Source: Reticulitermes lucifugus
Lineage: Eukaryota; Arthropoda; Insecta; Blattodea; Rhinotermitidae
Assembly (NCBI GenBank): GCA_026260175.1
Contig: JAKCWW010000075.1
Span: 79,043-143,042, forward strand
Length of the DNA: 64,000 bases
Direction: 5' to 3'
The position numbers were made by a program, and so were the translations under genes. Positions 46,455 through 59,114 of this stretch are shown here, one piece after another (position 1 is the stretch's first letter; each line of letters starts with the position of its first letter). Under the pieces are notes generated by a model. It was not told the DNA's origin. It did not search any database and saw only the letters and a list, made by a program, of their open reading frames with translations.

Positions 46455-47760
46455 GTTACGCTTCATTACGCATACAATTTGTTTAATTTGTTAATCATAT
46501 ATTACGTGCAGGCGACAGCTCAACCTCATCAGGAAGGAGCTCTAGAAGTAGGCGCGTGGGGATGTGAAACACCTGACGTCTAATCACTCTGAAGCACAAG
46601 TCCCATCCAAATTACGATCTCGGCTTTCGCGTAGGGAAATTAAAAAAACATTAATAGTCTCAGTAGAAAATTTCTGAAAAAGACTGAGATTCGAACTGTG
46701 TACCACATCGAATAAAAATATGCAGAATCACGGCTACACTAACATAATTGCTGAATTCTTTCCAGTGGCTTTCTATCGCATTGACCAACTGGCTTTTTAA
46801 TTATTTTCATATTCGTACACCGGAACTATTTTCTCACGTTTTAAACTCGCTCTCGCATTTCCTTCTCTTTTTAAAGCTCAAAAGGCCGGACATCAAATTT
46901 CATTTGTCCTTAGATGAAAGCTGGTTAAACGCTTTGAAGCATCAAGCTTAATGTAAATAATATTTAAACATTCAGTTCCTAGCTCATACAAAATCCGGCG
47001 TCCCTACTACAGACCAGCCTGTTAATACTGTTCAAAAAATAATCGCTGTTTCTTATTAGAATCATAAGATTGTCATGTTAAATAGCTACACCATGTGTGG
47101 CAGATGTGTATATTGTGGATGGCGGGGCAGGCGTCTGATTAGTGCTGAGAAGAATTATGCCTAATAGTTATCTTTCTATCTGCGACATGGGGGTTCCTTG
47201 TGTGACAGAAAACATTATAACGTACTCGCAGTCAGATATTTATTGTGTCTGCGATCGAAAGTGAATATACTGTGTATACTTAGACTTCTCGATTTGCTGT
47301 TGCTGTTACTTTTTTTGGCAGAAAACATAGGTGCTTTAAAGAAAAACACAGAATATCTATAAGACGCTAGAAACGAACACAGGATTATATAAGAATACAA
47401 TTATGTCTAATAAATCCTTACAGAATATTGCATTCTTAAAATATTTTAGAAGGAATATCACACATTAAATTACATTCAAGTACGTAGTTAAAGAAAGCAT
47501 TTAATCCGTGAAATGCATGCTACCGGTCATTTTCAAGTACAGTATGTATAATCGTACATAATCCTGAACGTGGCGCATCAAACCGGCCATTAGTGCTTTA
47601 TCAAACGAACCCGGCCGGAGTATTGAATAAAACCGTTCAATGTCACCTCACAGAAAACACACAACTTACGTATTATGATGTTAACATCGCTAACGATGTT
47701 CAGGACAATTATTGTTATTTATTCTAAAGACCAATTGAAACTAGCAAACTTCTTTTCATT
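46455..47760. other. Gene-free stretch
   Basis: A B-box-like inverted sequence lies near 46689 (GAGATTCGAACTG) within 46541-46740 and may be another decayed SINE. Nothing else is recognised. Confidence 0.4.
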
Positions 47761-47776
47761 AAACCAGGTGGAATTT

Positions 47777-48030
47777 GTTGTGAAGGGCCCCGTAGCAGAT
47801 GCTACGGGCGCACCCCAGCCTTGAGGCTTAATGTGCAACCCTGTGATGAAGATGATCAGTTTTTTTGTTTTTCCGTGTACTAGAGCACCGATGGAATGAA
47901 ATTGACAGGGGAAAACCGAAGTACTCGGGGAAAAGCCTGTCCCAGTGCCACTTTCTCCACCACAAACCGGCATCAAACCCGGGTCTCCTTGGTGAGAGGT
48001 CGGCGACTAACCGCCTGAGACATGGCACGG
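47777..48030 (-). mobile_element. SINE3 with 13-bp target-site duplication
   Basis: Reverse orientation. The head reads (inverted) CGGCGACTAACCGCCTGAG and AACCCGGGTCTCC. The body has CAGTGCCACTTTCTCCACC and CGAAGTACTCGGGGAAAAGC. The left tail has a hairpin CCCGTAGCAGATGCTACGGG. CCAGGTGGMATTT flanks it at 47764-47776 and 48031-48043. Confidence 0.9.
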
Positions 48031-48043
48031 CCAGGTGGCATTT

Positions 48044-48598
48044 ATCATAACCACTCTCCGTTAGACGGTTAATTTGTGAAATAATGTAAATTCGGACGAA
48101 ATAAGTTACAAAATAACACTACATTGATAAAAATAACAATAACAACTAATAACTAATAATGTGCTAATAACATTAATAATTGCAACATCTCCGAGCAGGT
48201 TGTTCCAAGCTTTAAATGCTACTGACTTGAATTAGGGAGGTGCCCAGTCTGAGTTTCGGCCGACATGGTTATTATTATGAGCTTCTTCTTAGTCTTCCTC
48301 CTTATCTACTCGTAAATTCCGTCGTAGGACCTCAGATTCGGGCAGTACAGTTTTCTTCTACGATATTTCCACTTCATCACTCATTAATCAGCATGTCAGT
48401 CGACGCTCTGCCATCTGACCTGCTAGCAGCGTTAATGATTAGTCCACGAATAAATGAAAAGTGATAATGACGTCATTCACTGTGTCATTTATTGAACACT
48501 GCGTATCTCTACACGCTAAATAACCGACGAAATTGAAACAGTGTCTCTGTATAACCCACGACCAGTACATTCATCCATTTCGTTCTAAAAATGAAAAA
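48044..48598. other. Gene-free stretch
   Basis: No recognisable feature. Confidence 0.4.
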
Positions 48599-48776
48599 GT
48601 CAGCCAACATCCACGCTGGAAGGTAACAGAAGTAAGTCAGCCAACATCCACGCTGGAAGGTAACAGAAGTCAGCCAACATCCACGCTGGCAGGTAACAGA
48701 AGTAAGTCAGCCAACATCCACGCTGGAAGGTAACAGAAGCAAGTCAGCCAACATCCACGCTGGAACGTAACAGAAG
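48599..48776. repeat. Minisatellite, five units of 33-37 bp
   Basis: Units start at 48599, 48636, 48669, 48706 and 48743. Each begins GTCAGCCAACATCCACGCTG and continues GAAGGTAACAGAAG with single-base variants. One unit lacks the final four bases. Near identity means recent expansion. The ORF across it (48533-48733) is incidental. Confidence 0.97.
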
Positions 48777-48779
48777 CCG

Positions 48780-50455
48780 GTCTGATGAGAATACAGAGGG
48801 CGTAGTATCCTTTGTGTAACTCAGAGGTGAACTGCATCGGCAGACATAGTAGTTACGTAACTTCACGGAGTGTAACGTAATTCTACATAAGACCTGGTTT
48901 CACGGAGCAGAATGTGTGACATCTAACGGGAAACATCGTTAGAATTATGTGTCGCGTTTGGCCTACTATCAGGAGTGTGTAGAAAGATTCAACCTTCATG
49001 CATAGAAGAAAAATATGTGAAGGACTTTAAAAAAATGGCAGATCTAATAAGACAGAGAGTGGACAAGCTTGGGTGCGGTCGATTGGAACATTCAACGTAA
49101 CAGCCAGGCGCCTCCTCCCATCCCCCACCCCCCGATGTCCTCCACTATTTGCCCTTGGGTAGCTGTGAACGTCCGAAACTCAAGACACGATGTTGCAGCT
49201 GGACCAGGGGTATAACAAATGTGGCGTGCAAGGATCTGCTTAATCAGGGACGTACAAATACAGCTATAATGTCAACTAACGGTGTAACAAACATGGTTTG
49301 ATATCCCTTTGAACCAATTTGTTGAGGGATGTAACAGATGTGGCATATAATTAGTCAGTTCCATAATGAGTGTAAAAATTGGGGGTCTTAAAAATACGTT
49401 GCATAATTAGAACGGTTAACTACATAAGGGCATGTGATCTAGAACTCCCGCCAATTAGTTGTTTCCTGAGGATAATGCATTTAACCTCTAACATCAAGTT
49501 AGCTGCATCAAATACATTTTTCTTATTTTATGTTTACTTTAAATAAATTACTTAAAGTGATAGCATAATGTGGAGGAAAAATCCGTAATGTTCAAAGGTC
49601 CATCTCCCATGCAAATTAATGGATTGCGGGATTTGAGATTTTTACGTGCCAGAAGACTCGAGTACGCAGCTTAATGTATTCCGATTAAGAGAGCTCATTG
49701 AATGCATTTGTGTCACTCCTCAAATATCGGTATGCATGCATGAAAGAATTTTATTTTAATGATTGTAATACTATGCCAGTGAAAGGACTACTCTTAAAAT
49801 AAAAATGTGTACAATGCATCGTGATTGTGGCCAGCTGCACATTTAGAAGCAACAACACCTGAACTGCGTTCTAGTTTCATTAAATTATATTAATAATATT
49901 TCTTCTTTTATGTATTCTATAAAGGTAGTATTACTTGTGATTAAATATAGGAGGCCTCTTAAAATTGAAATTAAAACCAACACATATTAATACAATACAA
50001 TACAATATTAAATACATAGGAGGCCTCGTTATCCGTGGTCAACTGGAAAAAGAAAAACACCACATAGAGAAAATCCCTTTAAAGTTGGAACTTCCGACCG
50101 TAAGAAATAAGGTGAATATGAGTTAAGAAGGATAGGGTAGGTGCTTCCAGCACACTTTAAGAATAAGCATTGACCTTAATCAAATATGTTCGCTAAAAGT
50201 GTCTCAATATTGAGGTGTGGCTTCTTTTTATAACAAAAGTCAGTTTAACTGCACTGCAGATCTCAATATTCTAACGAACTGAAACATTCTTCCCGTTTTA
50301 TTTGCTCCCAATTTTCAGCCATGACAAGGTGTCACAAGTTATTTTTAAATATCAATATATCGGACAATGACTTATGATTACAACATAAAAGTTGAACTGA
50401 GAGAGTTAATAATTTAAAATTACATACAGTTAATTGCTCTCTGAACAAGATTGTT
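48780..50455. other. Gene-free stretch
   Basis: It contains a C-rich patch near 49110-49140 and otherwise AT-rich sequence with no supported gene. Confidence 0.5.
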
Positions 50456-50457
50456 CG

Positions 50458-50990
50458 TAGATGAAGTGTCGGCAATTCAACAAGAAGAAGGGTCTTTTCA
50501 CCAGCAAACTAGACTTAAATTTAAGGAAGAACCTAGTAAAGTGCTGTATTTGGGGCGTGGGTTTGTATGGTGCTGAAACGTGGACACTTCGGAAAATAGA
50601 TAAGAAATACCTGAAAAGTTTTGAAATGTGGTGCTGGAGAAGGATTGAGAAGATCATTTGGACCGTTCGTGTTAGAAATGAAGACGTATTACACAGAGTC
50701 AAGGAGGAGAGGAATATCCTACAAAAAATAAAAAGAAGGAAGGCTAAGTAGATTGGTCACATTTTGCCTAACACTTTATTGAAGGAAGGGTATAAGTGCC
50801 GGGAAGAAGAGGAAGAAGACATAAGCAGCTACTGGATAACCTTAAGGAAAAGAAGGGTTACTGGAAATTGAAAAAAAAACACTAGATTGCACTCTGTGGA
50901 GAACTCGCTTAGGAAGAGGCTATGGACCTGTTGCAGGACAGACAAGAGGCTTATGATTATATCGGTGATTATCGTGATTTTATAGGTGAT
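50458..50990 (+). mobile_element. 5'-truncated LINE, C-terminal end of the reverse-transcriptase protein
   Basis: The frame 50461-50751 encodes the post-polymerase region typical of non-LTR endonuclease-reverse transcriptases: LYGAETWTLRK, FEMWCWRRIEKI and VRNEDVLHRVKEERN. After a TAG at 50749-50751 (a Trp in the family pattern, from memory) the same region continues as IGHILPN, then a K/E-rich stretch and LDCTLWRTRLGRGYGPV. The 3' tail has GATTAT/GTGATT repeats. The element starts abruptly, so it is 5' truncated and dead. Clade not assigned. Confidence 0.9.
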
Positions 50991-51095
50991 TAGTGACGTG
51001 CCTACTGCAGGTGAAGCTTATAAATAACAGATGTAAATAAGGATGTATCATAGACAAGAACAAAGGACAAGATTGACTGTGCACATAGGGCTGTA

Positions 51096-51265
51096 CAGTC
51101 AGACCCCGATAAAGCTCCACCTCACTTAGCGCCCATGAAATCATGTGAACATAAATTCGCTATTATTACGCTATTATTCGTATTGTACTTAGATTTACCG
51201 CCGTCCTCGATATACCGCCACAAATTGGGGTAAACCAACTGTAGTTTTCTGTCGGGGTTTGGCTG
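51096..51265. mobile_element. TA-associated MITE
   Basis: About 170 bp. The left end CAGTCAGACCCCGATAAAG is an inverted match to the right end TTTCTGTCGGGGTTTGGCTG. TA precedes the left end; the right flank is TT. No coding capacity. Confidence 0.65.
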
Positions 51266-51458
51266 TTTTGATTTACTGTATGCATATTGTGCGCAATTTC
51301 TTGTTGCTACTCTCAAAAGTGCACATATCCCCGGCGCGAATATTGCACGGTGGCAGCCAATATTTCTGGGTACTCGGTATGGAATATGCTTCGTATTACC
51401 CTTCTGCCGAATGGAATTTTGAGGTGGCGCCTAGATTTTTGGAAAATTTGTGCATCTC

Positions 51459-51482
51459 TTATTATTATTATTATTATTATTA
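51459..51482. repeat. (TTA)n microsatellite
   Basis: A perfect run of eight TTA units. Confidence 0.95.
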
Positions 51483-51682
51483 ACCAATGTTATAACTGTT
51501 ATTTGACTCTTGGAGTCGTGTCTTATTTGCTGTTCCTACATCGTGCGGAAGAGCGTGCGTCATGTGCAGGAGAGTGGGAGAAAGAAAAAAACCGTCTTCT
51601 GTTGAAAAATTTGTGCTCCACGGATGTATTCCCGGCAGTGTGGCGACGTTTTGGGTATAGTTTAATAATTTTTCTCCGCATA

Positions 51683-51958
51683 TAAAAGGAAAGCCGATAC
51701 CGGCAGCAGTGCGGTCTGAGGCGTAGTTCTGCGGCACCTCAGTTGCTGGGATCGCGGGTTCCAATCCCTCTGATGGCATGGATGTTCGTCTTTTGCGTAT
51801 TTTGTGTGTTGTGTAGGTAGTGGCGTCTGCAGCTAGTTGATCACTCGTTCAGAGGAGTCCTGTGGGGAGTGTTTATCTAATTATATGAGATCTAGAAACC
51901 TCAACAACGAGACGGCCTACGCCCCGAGTTGGGCTGTACCGCCGCAGAAGAAGAAGAT
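51683..51958 (+). mobile_element. SINE4: tRNA-derived SINE with GAAGAAGAAG tail
   Basis: The head GTGCGGTCTGAGGCGTAG, B box GGGTTCCAATCC and TGATGGCATGG resemble the widespread insect SINE type known from locusts and crickets. The 3' end GGGCTGTACCGCCGCAGAAG then AAGAAGAT is also typical. The B box is altered (GGTTCCAATCC in place of GGTTCGAATCC). No target-site duplication was found. Confidence 0.75.
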
Positions 51959-51959
51959 A

Positions 51960-54900
51960 TGCAGGGAAACGGATTGAAATACTCTGTGTGAGAAACTTCG
52001 TGGTCCGTGGTTTTGAAACTCCTAAGTATGGTAGAAATTGTACGTATCTTTTCCTCAGAAAATTATCTCCGTACATGCGAGGAGACGAGTGTCGGGATCT
52101 CGGAAAACAGGGACTCTCTCTACGTACAAAGGCCGTCAAACACATCTTCATAGCAACATTCTTATTCAATTCAAAATGTAACTCCTGGCGCTGTCTGAGA
52201 AGTAGAAGAAATTTTTTGAGTTCAGAGAAAAATTGGGTTATAAATTTGTATTTGGCCGTTTCTATATGTATGATTTATTTGTTTGTGTATTTTCCTATTT
52301 TGAACATGAAGTCAGTGGATTTCTCCTAAGCACTAATATCTAACAGACTACAAGTTCTCACGTCCCAGAAGACCCTAATAATTTTCTGGATCCTTCTTTT
52401 AAATTTATCCTGCTGTTTTTAACACAAAACCGCTCAATTCTTTTTTCAGTTAATATACATTACAATTTGCGAAAAGGGTGACCTGTTAAGTATCAAGTTC
52501 ATCTAAATAGTACCTGAAAATTTATTTCTTACCTAAAAATAAAACACACTGCATTTCCATTAAAAGATGAACCTGTCAATTGTGTTTACGAAGAAGTAGC
52601 TGTTTGCTGTGAGAGTCACAGTAGCATGTCTACACATTATGTGGGCAGAATGCAGTGTTCTGAGTTGTAAAGCAGGTGGTACACGTAATAAGCACTGTGC
52701 TTGTTCTGATCCAGTTACACGGATTAAACGTGTTAACCTCTGTACAGACACGTCATAACATTCATAATAACAATTATAATTTTATAATTTATTTTAAATT
52801 TGAGGGTTTGATATGTAGAAATTGCAGCACCAAAAATTTCTATTTCTATTTGTGACTAGTTCGTGTGTTTCGTATGGTACACGAGCCCTGGTCCCAGTCC
52901 TGCCTCATTTATCTCACAGCAAGTGACCTCCAAGTGGGGCAACCTAGCGACCTTGCGAAGAATTGTATGGCGCAGCGAGCAAGAAGGAAGTAAGTCAGAG
53001 GTGAAAAAGGTAGTTGTCTCTCTTTGCAAATGATAAGTGCCAGAGGTTGCATTTACATCACAGCATACGACGGATAAGGACAAAAGAAAGCATGTAGTGG
53101 CTCGTGACAGTCTTTGCATAAAAAAGCAGGCGGGCATGGGAGATTCCAGGTGTCAGGGCAAATCTTGGTTACTGCATCATCCATATAAAGAGAGATGATG
53201 GGCATTAACAAAGCATTTCTACATGTTATACAACAGTTGTAGTGTTTAAACCAATTTCATTCCACGTCCAGTAGTTACTAATAATTACTGTCGTAATTTA
53301 ACACTTCGAAGCCTGAAATTCATCAACATAGTATTTAAAAAATTCATTTTTATCTTACACATCTCCATAACAAGGATAATTTTTAATGTGATTGAGGGGA
53401 ATAATTTTGCTGCCCGAAGAATCATATGAGACCCTTAAATACAAACAGTGTTCAAAATGCAGAAGTTGTAACCGTTATAGGACGTGGTACGTTTACTTGG
53501 TAACAGTTTCACTCGGATGGTTTAAACATGTCGAAAAGACCGCTACAAAAACGAGAAAGTTTCTTATTTTTAGCAGCACACGTGGAAATGAAATCTATTT
53601 TTTGTTTTAATAAGCTTTAAGATAAATATTATTATGCACCTCACGTTATAAGCCTGGACCTCTTTCAAAATCCTTTTCTTCGGCATTTCCTCATTTCTCA
53701 TCACGCACTTCTTTCGGTTTATGTAATTCCGAGCTTTCCTCGCCCCTGTCTTTATCAGTTCTAGGCCCTTCTGCTCTAGAGGATATTTTTTCATTTTATC
53801 ACATATAACAATTTTTTGCATATTATCTCATCGACTTAGTTCTTAACCTTTCAGCACTTAACTATTTTCTCTTACTTGTAAATATCTAGCCAAGGCAGAC
53901 TTTGTTACTAGGAGATATTTAAGGATGAACCCCATTAAATACGTGAATAAAGAGGCATTTTCCATACATAGTCAAACACAGGCAGAAAGGGCATTAATAA
54001 TATTTTATTGACTGAGTTCTTTAGTGAAAATTTTTCTGTGCATATATTGAATAAATTTCTGTGAAATAAAAATAGTCTGTGCACATTGTCATGGTTGTAA
54101 CACACAATAACACTTTAAGGTAAGACGGAATAGCTGAAATTTTATTTTGACATTTAGGTTACGTTGATTTTTAATTCGTGGCCAGAAAGTCGATCTCTTT
54201 GCAGTCGCCATTTATGCTGCTTCTAGTCTTCTTTATCTCTCACAGAATGTTATTGCCTGAATTCGTATTTTACTGCTTTTTTTAAAATATTTTGTAAAAT
54301 TTAAAATGTTTAGCCCAGAATTGTTTTTACATGACGTCATAAAGCTTATATAAATGTAGCGCGACAAGCACAAATTCAAGCCCAATCCTCAATGTGATAA
54401 ACTGTACATTGTGTCGTGAAGAATTATAGGAGTGGTAGGGGTAAATATCGACGTCTTCTTTAAATCTGCATTCGATGAAGACAGAGGGTTTAGGTTCACG
54501 CTCCGGTTTCCTTACGCTAGAGGAAGTACCATTATCTATTGAATATGAAGCCGAATGGATCTTATAGCGGATCTGACAACATCGGTTGAGGAGGGAAAAA
54601 TCTCCTCTGTTGTCGAGAATTTGGCGATTTTTGAGGCAAGCCGGAAAACATATTGATATGAAAATTAACAGGCAACACTAAGACTTTCAAAGGAAAGAAA
54701 CACTGTTAGTCATAAAGCACTATAATTTTGATTTGCTCTATCGAACGTACCAGTCCATCTTTCCACAGTTACTGGAAGTACCGCGTGCTGTAAACATCCT
54801 AGGTAACGTCGGTTTTTCGTGAAAATATTTGTAACTTTTACTGGACAACACTTAATAATTTGATGCGTTAACTACAAGGAGCAAATAATAATCGCTCAGA

Positions 54901-57900
54901 CGACGAGCTGTCCTGCCTCTCATAAAGTGCGTGATTACAAATGCCCTCCACAGTGACCAGTTTTTATCCAAATTAATCCCATTCTTTAACATTTGAATGT
55001 AAGTTTAGCTGTGTTTGTCTTGAGTGGGGGCAATACTCCTGAGCAAAACTTAAACGTTTTAGCTTATTTTCTGCCGTTAGTGACATAAAGTGTCTATCTT
55101 TGTCCCCTCTGTTGAGCGATCATAGAAAACGTTTGGACACTGCCTATCAGCAGAGACCTCCCAAACGTTACATTTTATAATTGTGTCTTGTCATAGTAAC
55201 AACATAGAGGGAAAGAGAAGTTTTTGGGTTGGAATCGAAGCGAACCTTTTTCATTTACCTCTGGATCCTAAAGAGATTATTTAAATAGGGCTTGGAAATA
55301 TGCAGCGTTTGTTGAGGTAGAGCTTTTGTAAAACGTAAAATAACGACATGATTGATGCGCAACAATTTCTTTTTTTTAGTTTTTGATTTAGTGGCAATAA
55401 CTTACGAAACATTGGAGCTAGTCATGTGAAATGTTGTAAGCAGATTATGAAGATAGGTACAGGATGTGTATGAAGTATTTCTTGTACGTCAAGAATTATG
55501 AACATGATGGATGTGCGTATCTTTAATGACACATTAGACATATTTCCTTTAGATGTAATTTCCACTTAAGCAACAAGTTTTTAAAGAATAAAATGAAAGG
55601 AAACAAAACGGAATACTAATAATATGCATTACTAGAAACCACTACCTTTATGATTTCTGCCCCTAACTTTTTATTTTCGCTTTCAACGCAAGTAAAAAAA
55701 GCGGTCCTGTTCCTTGTCACTGCGTGATAGTTAATAGTTGCGGATGGAATAAAGGCGCTTTAGTCTTACTGGAAGAGCGAGACCACATTTACGCTCTTCA
55801 GGTCACACAGACTGCCGACCAGCTCCGTGCTGAAACTCTTATAGATAAATGGTGAAAATAAACCTACATTTTATGCGCCGAGACTTCTCTTTTAAAATGT
55901 GACACAACTTTAATAAGCCTTCGGCTACTTGTTAACACAACGTGTCATAATTTAAATTTGTAATTGAGTGAAATAGTACGACACTAGGTTGGCATTACTG
56001 TCCCAGTTATGATCTCATTGCGTCTTTAATCATTCTTGTCAATACCAAAAATGGCAGACGCAATCCGAAAACTGTGATGACGCAGTTAGTAGAAGTTTAC
56101 CTGGGGCTAGTATGTCGTTAGGAACTGGTTCAGAGGCTGTCAGTTTATTTGTGCCGCAAATTAAGAAAACAGAGGCGGTTTTGCTTTCCCCGATATCGTG
56201 TCGTAGCCAGGTAGCATGCTATCGGTGATGTGTAAGTAGGCTGATTTAGCCTTGCATTAAGGAGATTGTGTTGTTAAGGCGATGGAGATTAATATGGCAA
56301 TTTTGTCGGTTATGACACTGTCTTGTAATCCGGTAGACGGCCATCAGTGTTTCAGACGAGCATACTGTTTGCGTCTTCAGGGTAGTATTTAGCTGAGACA
56401 AGACGCCTCTGTTTATACAAAAGTGGGGCAAAGCGGGTCTTTAGTTAGGAGTGAACATTCAGGGCCAGCAACTGTGTAAAGAAGACGGCTGCCCTGATGG
56501 CTATAGGAAACTTGGGCTCTAAAATGGGCCAAATCCATCAGGAAATACCTACCATCATACCTATTCAACCATTCTGCCATCATCCGTGCAACCTTCCAAT
56601 CATCCAAAAATCTGTCCATATGTGGAGTTACGACGTTGCCTTAAATTTAGCACCTTATTACTGTGTTGTTCCCAATCACATATTTCGTATAAACATATGT
56701 CCTTTTTACAACAGTTGCCGAGTTATTCTCACGCAAACGTTGACAAAGAAAAGAGCACAGGAACAACTGGATAAAATTATTATTTCTTAATTTAGAATCA
56801 AAATTACCATCCTCAGCCTCAAAACACATTCTGTTATGATTGAATACTGTGCGTAATCACATACATGTATTAGAATTGCCCTTTACTGCGCTTACTGCTC
56901 TCAACTGTGGAACACGTGAACGCGTTGAAATCTCTCGTCTATTGATATCAGGACAACGCTGTGCCATCTGGATTATTTCTTCCTCAGACACACCTCACCG
57001 TAGCCTATTGGAAGCTCAGCTGAAATACAAAACCCAGGACATAAACGTCTATCTCTATCCCTCTCTCTCAACCTCTGTAATATGTAGCATTGCTGCAAAC
57101 ATCCGTTGCTCCTTATCCCTTGCAAATCGAACCTTGTTAGTGATATTTATAACTAAGAATTACCTACGGAATAAGAATCTGAATTTAAGATATTAGGCCA
57201 TGAATCTTGCCTGTGTGTGCTTTTGTGCGTGTACAGTAAATACGTATATTTATACAGAAGCTAAGTATATATTAACACATAATAGAATTAGATGTTATGG
57301 GATTATGAATCCCAAACACACTTTTGAATTGGCAACAAAGCTGAAACCACGTGTGATCACTGTAACACATGCATTTGTGGATATATAGATCAATACAACG
57401 TGAAACATGTATTTGTATTTATAGGCATTGAGTAGGGCAGTATGAAGAGCTGTGCGAACATTGAAAGTGTTTTAATGTGTTAACAATCGGTGAACATTTT
57501 AAAAACCATCCTGTATATATTTCCTGGACCTTTAACTATTTCATATGTGAAGAATGAAATAAAACGATCTAAACTGCCTAGTTTATTTATAAAATAGTCT
57601 GTCCCCGCACTGCAGTAGCTTTAAAACATTGTCTTGCCATTGCGTATAAATCTATTAGACACAAAGCAAGTAAATGTAGATTTCTTCCTTATATTACCTG
57701 ACTGTATCGCCAGGTATGACTTTTATGAATACAGGGTAGCCTTTCTTCTGTGTATAAATCCGCCAATGTGAACATTAGACATTGTTTACGATCCAAAGTC
57801 TAACGTTAGAGACCCATATGTAGGGTGTCAATAAATTATGAATGTTGTGCCCATCTTTTAGTAGGATATCTTGCCACAGAGCCGCAGCAGTTTCTCAGAA

Positions 57901-58790
57901 CAGACAGCGTTATACTCAATATATAAAAGGCGAGCTCTGTGCATTCATGTGTTATTATTGTCACTTGAACTTTATTCATTCCTTCCAGATTCAAACCAAA
58001 TAAACTACTACTAGAACTAGATTACATCAGACTGTCCCCTAGAGAATTTAAAGAAGCGGATGGATAATACTTTTCGCCTTGGATTCTGAATCATTTGTAG
58101 CCTGAAATTTATGTAAGTAACAGTTAAAACTGTTCTTACGAGAAACACACAGCGCCTCTGTTACAAAAACTATTCAAGTTTGAAATAAACTAATTGACTG
58201 GATGAGATACAAAGAACGAAAATCCACGGGGAAAAACTATATAGTATACCGTAGCTCTGCAGCGTCAGTCAATATTAAGAAAAAATTTATTCAACTAAGG
58301 TATTCCTTTAATATCTTTTACATTTTTACGTATTCGATTATAATTTAGACAGGTGAACTTATCAAGACTTTTGTTTCCAGATTGTAACTTACGAGGCTTA
58401 TTTTAATTTTGAAGAACGCCCTTTTTGCACCCGAAGTACTGGGAAAAAATTGTAATATTTTAACATAATGCACATGTCTTACATTTCAATACTTTATTAT
58501 ACAATCTTGATTGTATCTACTTTCAGGTTATACAAATCCAGTTCTGTAAAATTGAGTTCTCAGCTCTCTCGAGAAGTATTATTTTAATGGGTTGCATTTA
58601 ATTATCTTTCTTTATCCCTTTTTAATTATCTAATGACGGTTTTTAACTAAAGCCGAAACATGTAGCAAGAAATAAAACTGTTACAAACGTAGTTGTTAGC
58701 GGTTTGTACTCCTCCTTTTACTCGTCATGTAGTATGAGGGGATGCCGTTAATAAAATGCTGTTGAGAGGTATATAATCCATTCATTCTGA
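51960..58790. other. Gene-free stretch
   Basis: No gene is supported. It contains one reverse copy of the small dispersed repeat (53302-53385). ORFs at 51988-52329, 52856-53137, 53570-53821 and 56840-57196 have no recognisable family; the second shows a hydrophobic N-terminal stretch but no other sign of being real. Confidence 0.5.
53302..53385 (-). repeat. Small dispersed repeat, copy 7 (inverted)
   Basis: On the minus strand: TGAATTTTTTAAATACTATG and GATGAATTTCAGGCTTCG, the 3' half of the family. Confidence 0.5.
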
Positions 58791-58809
58791 GGACCATGCA
58801 ATACATACA

Positions 58810-59099
58810 GGGGCACGCGGTGGCGCAGTTGGTTGAGGCGGGTTCAATTCCCGATGGTGTCATTGGAATTTTTATTGACATAATCCTTTCGGTCGCACTA
58901 TAGCCCTGGGGTCGACTCAAACTCTAACAGAAATGAGTACCAGGAATACCAGGAATAGGGGGTAAAGGTGGCTGGTGCGTGGGGCTGACAACCTTATCAC
59001 CTTCATGTGCCGATTGTCTAGAAATCTGGAAGCCTCAACCTCCTAGAAACCTAAGGGCCTGTCCAGGTCTGTAATGGGAATGCTTTACCTTGTTACCTT
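58810..59099 (+). mobile_element. SINE2 with target-site duplication and a deletion between A and B boxes
   Basis: A box TGGCGCAGTTGG and B box GGGTTCAATTCCC are present, but the 18 or so bases between them in the 45.4 kb copy are missing. A 9-bp unit (TACCAGGAA) is duplicated in the core. ATGCARTACATACA flanks it at 58796-58809 and 59100-59113. Confidence 0.93.
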
Positions 59100-59114
59100 A
59101 TGCAGTACATACAA

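Noticed and set aside
47719-48050. Several overlapping ORFs of 61-85 codons on both strands
   Set aside because: All lie in the SINE3 copy; SINEs do not code for protein.
48533-48733. ORF with repeated SQPTSTLEGNR-like units
   Set aside because: The repeated peptide results from the 37-bp minisatellite; the unit length changes to 33 bp once, and no gene context exists.
48599-48776. CRISPR-like array
   Set aside because: Units are directly adjacent with no unique spacers; it is a minisatellite in a eukaryotic genome.
52856-53137. 93-codon minus-strand ORF with a hydrophobic stretch near its start, like a signal peptide
   Set aside because: No mature domain, no family match by eye, and no splice or promoter support. 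It may be part of a dispersed repeat.
53570-53821. 83-codon Lys/Arg-rich minus-strand ORF
   Set aside because: Considered as a LINE fragment, but it does not match the LINE tails at 50.5 or 61.2 kb.
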